Positions 55,568 to 64,000 of a DNA stretch of 64,000 nucleotides are shown piece by piece. The stretch is taken from contig JAESUZ010003164.1 of assembly GCA_017311185.1 (NCBI GenBank), positions 1,178,001 to 1,242,000 of the forward strand, read 5' to 3'. The stretch is from Proteles cristata cristata. Its lineage: Eukaryota > Chordata > Mammalia > Carnivora > Hyaenidae. Made by a program: the position numbers and the translations under genes. The notes below the pieces were generated by a model, which made no database searches, was not told the DNA's origin, and was given only the letters and a program-made list of their open reading frames with translations. Each line of letters starts with the position of its first letter. The first letter of the stretch is position 1.

Positions 55568-55788
55568 TTTACTTCTTTCAATTTTTTTTACATTTATTCA
55601 TTTTTCAGAGACAGAGACACAGTGTGAGTGGGGAAGGGCAGAGAGAGAGGGAGATGCAGAATCTGAAGCAGGCTCCAGGCTCTGAGCTGTCAGCACAGAG
55701 CCTGACTCGAGGCTTGAACCCACAAACTGCAAGATCATGACCTGAGCTGAAGGCGGATGCCCAGCCGACTGAGCCACCCAGGTGCCCC
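55568..55788 (-). mobile_element. felid SINE
   Basis: 'tttattcatttttcagagac', 'gagctgtcagcacagagcc', 'gatcatgacctgagctgaag', 'cacccaggtgcccc'. Target copies tgaaacggggttta (55554-55567) and tgaaacttggggttta (55789-55804). Confidence 0.93.
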
Positions 55789-56002
55789 TGAAACTTGGGG
55801 TTTAAACTGAGTACTTGTTTAATCTGTATTTTATCCTGAATCATCTGTTCTTGGTATCCATAAATGCCCTCTTTTGTCTAATCATAATAGTTCTACTTCA
55901 TATATTTATTTGCATTTCTTTACTTCTTTTTTGTTTGTTTAATGAACAAAGTCAGTACTATTTGAATTTTCTTTCATTTCTTCATCAAATATGAATTGAG
56001 GA

Positions 56003-56895
56003 CTGCAATGGACTGAATGTTTTGTGCCCCCCACCCCACCCCACCCATCTCCTATGTTGAAGCCCTAACATATGTGATGGTATTTGGGGGTGGTGCCTTT
56101 GGGAGCTAATTAGGCTTAGATGAGGTCATGAGGGTGGGGCCTCATGATGGGACCAGCATCTGTATTCAGAGACACCAGAGAGTGGTACCAACTACTGCCA
56201 TGTACACAAGGCCTAGCTGATCATTGCACCCTTCCTTGCAGTAGTCTGGCTGGCAGCACCATGTGGAGACTTGCCCAGTTAACCCACAGAATAGTGAGAC
56301 ATTCTGAGTTATTATGTGGTAGCTGGCTAGCCTCCAGGATGACTTCGGTGGAACCTGCATTCACACCTGTGTGTCGTCTTTTCCTACACTCTGCAGGGCT
56401 GACACATATAACCAATAGGACATCGCAGAAATGATGGTGTGTGACTTTTTGAGGCTAGGTCATGAAGACGTGCCGTCTACCTTGCATACTTGCTACAGCA
56501 AACCCAGCTGCCATATCATGAGGATGTGACTTGGGTGTGAGTCATATCTAGTTGTAAACGTGGGACGGGGTGAGCTTAGGGTCCTCCAACTCTGCCATCT
56601 ACCGAGCATCCCTCAGGCAGCACTGTGGAGATGTACATGTGGAGAGGAACTAAAGCCTGCTGTCTATGGCCAGCACTGGCTTGTCAGGCATGAAAATGAA
56701 CCTCCTGTAGCCAAACGAAGCCTTCGTGTAAACATGGCTGACATCTTGACAGGGCCCTTGGTATAGTCCACCTCACTCCCAGATTCCAGACTCACAGAAA
56801 TGGTGTGAACTAAGAAATGCTTATTGTTAGAAGCTACCAAGTTTTGGGCTGGTTCGTCTGCAATAATCGCTGACCACAGCAGATACTCGCTCAAT
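56003..56895 (+). mobile_element. MaLR (MST/MLT1-like) LTR composite
   Basis: 56004-56180 has 'atggactgaatgttttgtgc', 'atgtgatggtatttgggggt', 'gaggtcatgagggtggggcc', the start of a MaLR LTR. 56440-56880 has 'gaggctaggtcatgaagacg', 'ctgccatatcatgaggatgt', 'gccagcactggcttgtcagg', 'ctcacagaaatggtgtgaac' and 'agctaccaagttttgggctg', the later part of an MLT1-type LTR. The stretch between them is diverged. Two overlapping LTR relics are likelier than one. Non-coding and inactive. Confidence 0.65.
56027..56046 (-). repeat. C-rich tract; G-quadruplex candidate on the minus strand
   Basis: C6-A-C4-A-C4-A-C3, so the minus strand has four G runs with one-base loops, inside the MaLR LTR start. Confidence 0.9.
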
Positions 56896-58857
56896 TATTA
56901 TTTTCCTCTGTGGTCCTGTGGTGGAAAGCAATTCCTTTCCTCTGTTCTCTAACAGAAACAGAAAGTGCTGCCATCACGGAAACAACTTGAAAATAACTGT
57001 ATGAATTATTCATCATTTAACAGCCTAAAGTGGCCACTTGCCTTAATGAACTGTTGCATTACCCCAGCAGATTGTTCTAAGGAACTAGGAGTCTTATAAA
57101 TAAGAGCAGAAATAGGATAATATTCCCCTTGGAACATATAGTGAAATCTAGCAACAAAATTTGCAATTTTTAGATTTTATTGTCTTTTTTTTTCTTTTGA
57201 ATGAAATGAGATTTAAAAAACAACATTGTTTTACTTAAACCAAAGGCTTCGGGATGGGAGAGAAAAAAAATTGGAACTATGATAAAGAATCTTGTTCCTT
57301 CCCAAATTTAATTCAGGCAAATTCAGCCAATATTTATGGCATACTCTTCAGAGCAGGATTTTGTGTCATGTGCTGCTGAGAGGCAAGGCACCATGCTTGG
57401 CTTCTTAAGTAGCTTATAAATATACAATTGGATAAATCGAGAATTCAGAAAATTGAAAAGTAGAAGGTTTTGATTCTAAATCTAGGGATTTCGGGTCTAA
57501 TTTTGGAAGTAAGAGCTGTGGGATTGTTTTTCAGCATGAGTGTTATTTGGTCAAGACACTTTTAGAAAACTTTGCCTGTATCCAAAGGTGAGTTGGATTA
57601 GGAAGAGAAGGGGATTCAGATCTTCAAGATGTTGGCGTGAAAAGGGAATGTGAAGGATCATCCTGGTGTGTAAAGATGATACGATAAGGGAGCCCCTAGG
57701 GGTCAAGTGCCGGACCAGGGGAACATGGGTTCACGGGACAGGCCTTTCAAATACAGCCTTTGCTCTCTTGTCACTTGAGCAATCCAGGAAGGCTGCTAGC
57801 CAGTCTTAGAGCGTGTCCTCTCCGTGTGATAGGAACACACAGGTATGAGCTATAGAAGTTACAGACCATCGGTTAAATGAGGACTTATACAAGCCCCACC
57901 ACTATTATGAGACGTGAAAATATAGCCCCTCTGTCCCTACCAGTCAGCACCTTTTGTAAGGTAGGCCCGAGAGCAGGTGTTGACTCCTCTCGGGAGCAGG
58001 TCTCCGGAGGGAGGGAGTCTGGAACATGTTCAGCCTCAACCAGGGGCAAGGATTCCCAGCTGGGAAGGTCACACAGGTGAACATGGCCGTGCTTGCCGTC
58101 TCTTCCGTTCCATTCTGGGCCAGCCTCTCTTTTTCCTCAGTGTTAACCGCAGCTAACAACATGGGTTCCCTGGTTTTTGTTTTTTTGTTTTTTGTTTTTT
58201 TTTTTAATTTTCTTTTTCTAAATGAACAGTTGTTTTGTCTACAAATTAACGGGATCGCCGAACAAAACATACCAGGGCCTGAACAAAACAAAATCTGCCT
58301 GTTTGTTAAGTTGAACGAAACCATTTCCTTTGCCCGGCTTCCTGCCGTAAGATGTATCCCCAAACGTGGGATTCCCAAACGAGAATCATTCTTCAACCTT
58401 GATTCTGCAATAATGCGGAATAAAATTGAGTTAAGCAAACAAACCTCGCATGAGATTCTTTTAATCTGACCAGTTTTGAGGACATACCGCATACACAGTG
58501 AAGCGGTAAAGCTGCGGCCCGTTCTTGGGAATTGTTACTGTTTTGCTGTGTGTGTCATCCAACCCTGTGGACTTAAAATGGATCCACAAATTACAGGCGC
58601 ATATGTATTGTGGCTTCAGTATTTGAAAAATCCAAAAATTCATGTGGGGTCAGACAGTTTTCTAATAGAGGCATCCGGCTGCCTGTCTATGAGAACGGGT
58701 ATGTTTCATGCATTAATGGTGTGTATACTTATAAGGATTGTTTGCACAAACCATAGGATTTAGAGCTAAATAAAAGAGATGCTATCAAGTTTGGATTTTT
58801 TTTTACACATTCATTATTTAATCAAATGAATGTTTGATTTCACTTTTGTCCTTGATC
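56896..58857. other. SINE-free intron stretch with the window's longest open frames
   Basis: About 2 kb without recognised repeats. Open frames of 147 codons (+, 58026-58469) and 182 codons (-, 57944-58492) overlap. Both are shaped by the T-rich run at 58165-58206 (Phe-rich on one strand, Lys-rich on the other) and contain no known domain. Confidence 0.5.
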
Positions 58858-58874
58858 TCACCTAGCAATTTCTT

Positions 58875-59094
58875 TTTTTTCTTAATTTTTAACGCTTTTA
58901 TTATTGAGAGACAAGAGAGAGACAGAGAGCATAAGCATGGGAGGGGCAGAGAGGGGGAGACGCAGAATCTGAAGGAGGCTCCCGTCTCTGAGCTGTCAGC
59001 ACAGAGCCCATTGAGGGTCTGAAACTCACAAACCGTGAGATCATGACCTGAGCCAAAGTCAGACGCTGAACCGACTGAGCCACCCAGGTGCCCC
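58875..59094 (-). mobile_element. felid SINE
   Basis: 'gcttttattattgagagaca', 'gagctgtcagcacagagccc', 'gatcatgacctgagccaaag', 'cacccaggtgcccc'. Target copies tcacctagcaatttctt (58858-58874) and tcacctagcagtttctt (59095-59111). Confidence 0.94.
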
Positions 59095-59111
59095 TCACCT
59101 AGCAGTTTCTT

Positions 59112-60435
59112 AAATGGATTATTACTTAAATGGATTACAGATTATTACATATTTGCAGCAATACTATCTACTAATATAGTACTATAATACTGTATTATAT
59201 AAGGTTATATATAATACTGTGTACTTTTGTGTATGTCGTAATACTGTGGACTTGTATATTTCACACTCAATTAATTTACTGGAAGTCTTTTCCTGTAATA
59301 TATTTTCTCTCTTCTCAGAGGTATAATTGGCAAATAATACTGTACAGTTTGGGTATTTTAAAAAATAGCCCTAAACTTACAGAGGATGAGAATCTAGGTT
59401 TTATGCATGCATATCTGATTATGTTCTCACATTCGTCTATTTAGGTTAGTGATTCTCCCTGTCTCACAGCCCTGCCCCAGTTGTTTCTACACTCAGCACT
59501 TCTGGAGTAAGACTTGCTCCTGACGCACTGAACAAAGTTCTTTGAAAATATTTTCCAACTTTGAATATGAGTGTGTGTGTATATATATATATAACAGTAT
59601 ATGTAGGTACAGTGTTGAAAATAGACTTGGGCCAAATTATTGGGAAATAGGCCAGTGCCCTGCAGCATTTTACATCCCTTGCTTTTGCATAAGGTCGTCA
59701 TTGTGTAAACTGAGCATCTCTTACACAACCCATTATTGCAGTAATGTTTCATCAGCTGTGTGCTGCCCCTAGGCACCTTGTCACATCATACGCAGAGACT
59801 GTTTTTGGTTTCCAGTTCTTTCTCAATTAACTTAGATACTGTGTTCCCAATATCCCTAGCATAATATTATTAGAACCATTTATGTTGAAAGCAGTTTGAT
59901 ATACTTTTTCTTTGTATTTCAGAAGATTTTAAAGGAGAAAGTAAGTCATTTGAATCCAGAAACAGAGATGTATTGATTGTCTGGGATGTACTTTGTTTTG
60001 GTTTACACACTGAAGTGTGGAACTTATTTAAAACTTGTAACTAATGCACTCTGAGTGCTCAGAAATGGCACTGACTTCGGTAGCTGGTGACTAGCTCCGT
60101 CAGTTTGATCTGTGAAACAGAGCAGTTGCTAACTGACGATGACAAGCCCTGGCTGCGCATAAAACATTTGCAGTGAATCTGGCACACAGGAAATCAGTAG
60201 TGTGTTTTCCTCAGTCTCTTCTTGGACCATGTTCTTTGAAAAAGAACTTGGTATGTACAAGCTTTCAGATGAAACTATCTCATGAGTACCTCTGTACCGC
60301 TTTGCTGTGGAGTTTCTGATTCTTTGTTTCATGTGTGTAGCCCGTTGCATCGGTGAAGATGCAGTTTAGATCTTTGTTTTGGTATTTGTTCTTTCACTTA
60401 TAGATTTAGAAGTCGGACTGTTTCCACTGGACTAC
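59112..60435. other. unique intron sequence with AT-rich tracts
   Basis: AT-rich around 59150-59220 and a (gt)(at) tract at 59570-59593. No repeat family or exon recognised. Confidence 0.45.
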
Positions 60436-60439
60436 TATT

Positions 60440-60555
60440 GTTCTTGTTGTTTTACTTTTGATTGAAAATTTCAAGCATATATAAAAGTAGAAAGAATGGT
60501 ATAATGGATGCCCCAGGTACCTGTCACTCAACTTCAGTAATGATAGAATGTAGTC
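60440..60555. repeat. old L1 3'-region fragment
   Basis: 'atttcaagcatatataaaag', 'tagaaagaatggtataatgg' and 'cctgtcactcaacttcagta' match the L1 block also seen at 8.3 and 15.1 kb. Confidence 0.55.
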
Positions 60556-60559
60556 CCTC

Positions 60560-61507
60560 TGGTTCCTGGGTGTGTCTGGAAGGCACTTGTTCTGTCTTGC
60601 CTCCTTCAAGGTCTGCATTATTTTTTGGCCAGCACCTCGTGTAGATGTGTAGCTGGTCCCCTTGGGAGATCCATAAATCAATTTAAGACAAACGAAAGCA
60701 TCCCGTTATTTGTTAACTTTATACTTATATGTTTAAAACATAATTTTATTAACTAATGTTATGTAATTTCTAGCATTTTTTTCCAAAAAGAAATCTCTTT
60801 GAGAATTGGGTTATAAATTTATTTTAAAGGTTCATAGGCTAGAAAGAACAGTTAAGCCATTTATTTACAGAATTTGTAGCAGTTCTTTTTATTAGAACTG
60901 TTTATTAGACCATTAATTCTGTTTTTAGCTTTTTCCTAGCTGCATTTGGTTTTGTGGTCTTGAATATCCTTGATCATTTGGAATTTAGCTGTCTTGTCAA
61001 TAGGACTTTTGGCATATTAATCACTTGTCCTGGGAGCCTGTTTGCAAAAGGAACTTGGCAAGTTCCCCTCTTTGCTTTAAATGTTAGAAATAGAAGAAAG
61101 TTCTGCATGGCTCTGGTAACATATATCAAATATGTAAATATAAAATATATAAATAAGATACATGTGTAAATGATAAATATAATAATTTATATTCTATATA
61201 CTTGTATATTATAATAAGTAGCATAAAATAAGATGTATGGAATATTTTTATATATAATACATGTAACAACATGTTCTTGGCTTTCTTAAATATCATCAGT
61301 ATCAGGCATTCACTTTGGAATGTCCCCTCTCTATAAAGAGAGCTTTCCTACTATTCTTACTTTCTAATCCTATACTTTAATAAACTTCAAAAAATGTATC
61401 ATCCATGAATTTTCTTGCTTTGTGTATTTAACAACTTTACTGACATTGATATGATTAATATATATTTCCACTTTTGAAGGAAAAAGGACTTTAGATTTTT
61501 AAAATAT
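60560..61507. other. unique and AT-rich intron sequence
   Basis: 61117-61270 is strongly AT-rich low-complexity DNA. Nothing else recognised. Confidence 0.5.
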
Positions 61508-61523
61508 AGAATGAGAATGTTCT

Positions 61524-61747
61524 TTTTTTTAAAATTTTTTTAATGTTTTATTTATTTCTAGGAGAGAGAGAGAGAGAGACAGCGTGAGCAGGGGAGGGTC
61601 AGAGAGAGTCACAGACTCTGAAACAGACTCCAGGCCTTGAGCTGGCAGTCAGCACAGAGCCCGACGCGGGGCTCGAACCCACGAACCACGAGATCATGAC
61701 CTGAGCGAAAGTCGGACGCTAACCGACTAAGCCACCCGGGCGCCCCT
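61524..61747 (-). mobile_element. felid SINE, young subfamily
   Basis: 'tttatttctaggagagagag', 'gagctggcagtcagcac', 'gatcatgacctgagcgaaag'. Target copies agaatgagaatgttct (61508-61523) and aggatgagaatgttct (61748-61763). Confidence 0.95.
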
Positions 61748-61906
61748 AGGATGAGAATGTTCTGATAGTGAGCAGGTCTTGAGATATTTCTCTGTAGCGA
61801 GGAAAACCACTTAGGCTGCCATATCACGTTCTAATGTGGATCTAAGAGTGTTTTTACTCTTCTCACCTGGCTGTTGATTTTTTTAATTGCTTCCACTCTC
61901 CTTTTT

Positions 61907-62121
61907 TATTAAAAATTTTTAATGTTTATTTATTTTTGAGAGAGACAGACAGAGTGCAAGCCGGGGAAAGGCAGATTGAGATGGAGACACAGAATCTGAA
62001 GCAGGCTGCGGGCTCTGAGCTGTCAGCAAAGAGCCTGACACAGGGCTTGAACCCACGAACCCTGAGATCATGACCTGAGCCGAAGTCAGATGCTTAACCA
62101 ACTGAGCCACCCAGGCACTCC
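61907..62121 (-). mobile_element. felid SINE
   Basis: 'gtttatttatttttgagaga', 'gagctgtcagcaaagagcc', 'gatcatgacctgagccgaag', 'cacccaggcactcc'. Target copies are unclear because of flanking T and A runs. Confidence 0.9.
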
Positions 62122-62129
62122 TCAACTCT

Positions 62130-62590
62130 TTTTAAAAAAAATTAATTTATGTACTGATAACATTTGCTTTCAAAGGTAAAACATATTCCTGTGGCCTGGA
62201 GAGTAGGCTGCTTTTCAGGTTCCTGGACCCGAAGTGTGTCTAAGTAAGAGCCTGACTTTTAATTCCTCCTATGCATCTTCTTTAGCTGTTGTATTTATTA
62301 ACATTAATCTACTGCCTCCTCTCTGAGGCTATTATTTATATAAATTGTCACATCATATGTGGCAGAACATTATTGGAGGGCATTGGAATGCTTATTTTTC
62401 TCAAATTTTCATTGTCCAACTGTAATAGCACACCAGTGAGATTATTTTATTTACGAGATAACATAAGGTATCTCTTAGGTATTATCATAAGTTAAGAGAT
62501 AATATCTGATGGGAATTTCATATATCCTGAATTTCCCTGTAATTCATGGATTTTGAACTTAATCAGGGTAAATATATGTAATAGATATAA
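62130..62590. other. unique intron sequence, nothing recognised
   Basis: No repeat recognised. Confidence 0.4.
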
Positions 62591-62594
62591 GTAA

Positions 62595-62775
62595 ACATCC
62601 ATTAAATATCTGTCAGGCCCTAGCTGTGCTGTCCCAGCATTGGCCACAGTTCAGAGAACACAAAGATGAATCATGTTGTCCCTGCCTTCGAGGAATGTGT
62701 ATCCTAATAGGGCAGAAAGGCACGTGACTGGCACAGAAGCTATAAAGTGGTAAGTGATCAGATAAAAATAGACAA
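62595..62775 (+). repeat. L2-like fragment
   Basis: 'tgtcaggccctagctgtgct', 'aacacaaagatgaatcatgt', 'tccctgccttcgaggaatgt' and 'gtatcctaatagggcag' follow the LINE2 region ahead of its 3' end. Confidence 0.55.
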
Positions 62776-62959
62776 AATGCTCTGGATTCAGAGATTGAAG
62801 GGATCAGGGAGGGTGTTTTGTTTTGTTTTGTGAACCAGCATTTGAGCTGGGCCTGTTTCTTGAGTTTGTTCATTGTTAAGAAAATAAAGCCACCAGAGTA
62901 GTTTATGTTTAAAAAAAAAGGGGGGGGGCGGGGGCTTGTAGAAGGAACCACTAGAGTTA

Positions 62960-63440
62960 GAAGTATGCCGTGCGTCCCTGGAGTTGTAGGTATTTGGGAG
63001 CCCCTGTCTGGCCCTCTGTCTCTCTGTGTGTCTCCATCTCACGCGCCTGCCTCTCAGCTCGCTCTCCGCGTGCGCATCTGTCTTGTCCCCCAGTCCGCTG
63101 TCCCGCCAGATGCCTTATTCTCCTGCACTCGCAGGTCTTGAGATGTGCACCATCTCTGACGATGGCGGATCTGGCCCACCTGCCAGCCAACTGTGGTCCC
63201 CTATCCAGCTCGAGCTCATAGGTGTGAATTCAGAGTTCTGGAGGAAGAAGTTGCGATGGACAGTTTGCTTTCCTTGGATTCTAATTAGCTGCGGGGACAC
63301 AGGGCCTCTAATGAGGCCTCCTTCCGAAGGCCGTGGGCCGGAGCAGCCCCGAGAGCAGGAGGGGGTGGCTATCCTCCCCGTAGCCTTACACTAAAGGTAA
63401 TGAACATGAAGAACGCTAAGGAGGCTACGGGGCGCCAAAT
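62960..63440. other. CpG-enriched patch in intron 2
   Basis: By eye about 20 CpGs in roughly 450 bp, with clusters such as ctctccgcgtgcgcatctg and gaaggccgtgggccggag. Much richer than the surrounding intron but short of a clear island by eye. No repeat recognised. Overlapping frames at 62905-63394 on both strands have no domain. Could be a regulatory element or a GC-rich relic. Confidence 0.5.
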
Positions 63441-63890
63441 TGTGTTTCCTGCCCTTCAGGAAAGTGCATTTTCCCAGGGAAGGCGGATCCATATGTACTT
63501 AACACAAAGGAGAGGCACACTGTGATAAATACCCTAAAGCATTCCTGAGGCGGGAGAGAGGGATTAACATTGCCTTACACTGTGAGGCGGGGACTTTGTC
63601 GATGTAGGGGACTCTAATAGACTTGGGCATGTGCAGTGTGCTGAGAGGGTCTTGGGTAGGAGTGTGTTTGCAGCACAGTGTATGTGGTTATATAGCGATT
63701 GCTCTGGGTAGCTGTCATTTAGGGAGATTTGTAGGAACTGAGGACCATTTTCTTCTCAAGTAACTGACACAGATCTAGGTTTGCTTCTGCTGTAAGAATT
63801 TATTAATGTAGCTCTGGTCACCTCAGTTTCTTTATTAATCAAGGAAATGGTTGCTCGTATTCGGGGTTCGCACAGGAAGCATTTTAGAGA
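63441..63890. other. intron sequence, possible L2 trace, otherwise unrecognised
   Basis: 63450-63530 (ttcctgcccttcaggaaagt, 'aggcacactgtgataaatac') weakly resembles LINE2. The rest is not recognised. Confidence 0.35.
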
Positions 63891-63898
63891 AGAAGGGA

Positions 63899-64000
63899 GC
63901 CAAGGTACCTGCTTAGTCAATTGAGCATCTGACTCTTGGTTTCGGCTCAGGTCATGATCCTGGGGTCATGGGATCAAGCCCCACATTGAGCTCCGCGCTG
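63899..64000 (+). mobile_element. carnivore SINE, cut by window end
   Basis: 'aggtacctgcttagtcaatt', 'gactcttggtttcggctcag', 'ggatcaagccccacattgag'. Only the tRNA-derived part is inside the window. Confidence 0.9.

Larger units (their letters stand above)
47590..64000 (+). other. APP: APP intron 2, 5' part (incomplete)
   Basis: Begins with the consensus donor after exon 2. I looked for exon 3 (the sequence continuing VYPELQ and the heparin-binding basic cluster) and did not see it, so intron 2 is longer than 16.4 kb here. Confidence 0.85.

Noticed and set aside
58026..58469. 147-codon plus-strand frame
   Set aside because: Phe-rich middle from a T-rich run, no domain, no splice signals considered convincing.
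57944..58492. 182-codon minus-strand frame as a gene
   Set aside because: No recognisable domain, a Lys-rich block comes from the complement of a T run, and an overlapping frame on the other strand is just as open. Kept only as a low-interest finding.
62921..62935. G9-C-G5 run as a quadruplex
   Set aside because: Only three clear G triplets can be formed with loops, and it follows an A run, looking like a simple-repeat junction.
1..64000. CRISPR array, operon, phage or other prokaryotic system
   Set aside because: The window is mammalian intron DNA. The regularly recurring sequences are dispersed SINEs on both strands with target duplications, not spaced direct repeats.

Overview
The window is mammalian genomic DNA, about 64 kb of mostly non-coding, AT-leaning intron sequence. 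It is almost certainly from a cat-family carnivore. The main evidence is about 55 copies or fragments of a tRNA-Lys-type carnivore SINE with the felid-style body (head resembling 'gcgcctgggtggctcagtcg', a CT-rich middle, an A-rich 'aaataaataaa' tail). Antisense carnivore L1 3' ends and older placental repeats (MIR, L2, MER2, MER6, MER20, hAT-type MERs, MaLR LTRs) fit the same picture. The species cannot be fixed from the window.

Only one protein-coding segment is well supported: a 168-nt exon at 47422-47589 on the + strand. It encodes 56 residues of the N-terminal growth-factor-like (E1) domain of amyloid-beta precursor protein and matches APP exon 2 in length, phase and sequence. It has a branch-point candidate, a pyrimidine-rich acceptor and a perfect GTAAGT donor. 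Everything upstream (1-47421) is therefore the 3' part of APP intron 1 and everything downstream (47590-64000) is the 5' part of intron 2. Exon 1 (signal peptide) and exon 3 lie outside the window. All the other open frames seem to be chance frames or translations of SINE sequence.

Layout: 1-22.3 kb is intron 1 with dense SINEs, a full-length hAT-type MER at the left edge, a MER2/Tigger element near 14 kb and a near-perfect 103-bp inverted repeat at 21.6 kb. 22.3-27.0 kb is a 4.7-kb SINE-free stretch holding a 57-bp alternating purine-pyrimidine tract and MER20, MIR and L2 relics. 27-43 kb is SINE-rich, with two loci where successive SINEs used the same target site, and a MER6/Tigger element near 29.7 kb. 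43.3-47.7 kb is SINE-free around the exon, with a MaLR LTR. 47.7-64 kb is intron 2, with more SINEs, a third hAT element, a MaLR LTR composite at 56 kb, and a small CpG-enriched patch at 63 kb.

At least eleven SINE copies share one set of diagnostic differences, including a 'cctagaaataaataaa' tail and 'ctgactgccagctcagagcc'. They are close to one another and have clean target-site duplications, which indicates a recently active subfamily. I found no CRISPR array, operon, intact virus or other unusual coding system. The most unusual structure is the 21.6-kb palindrome.
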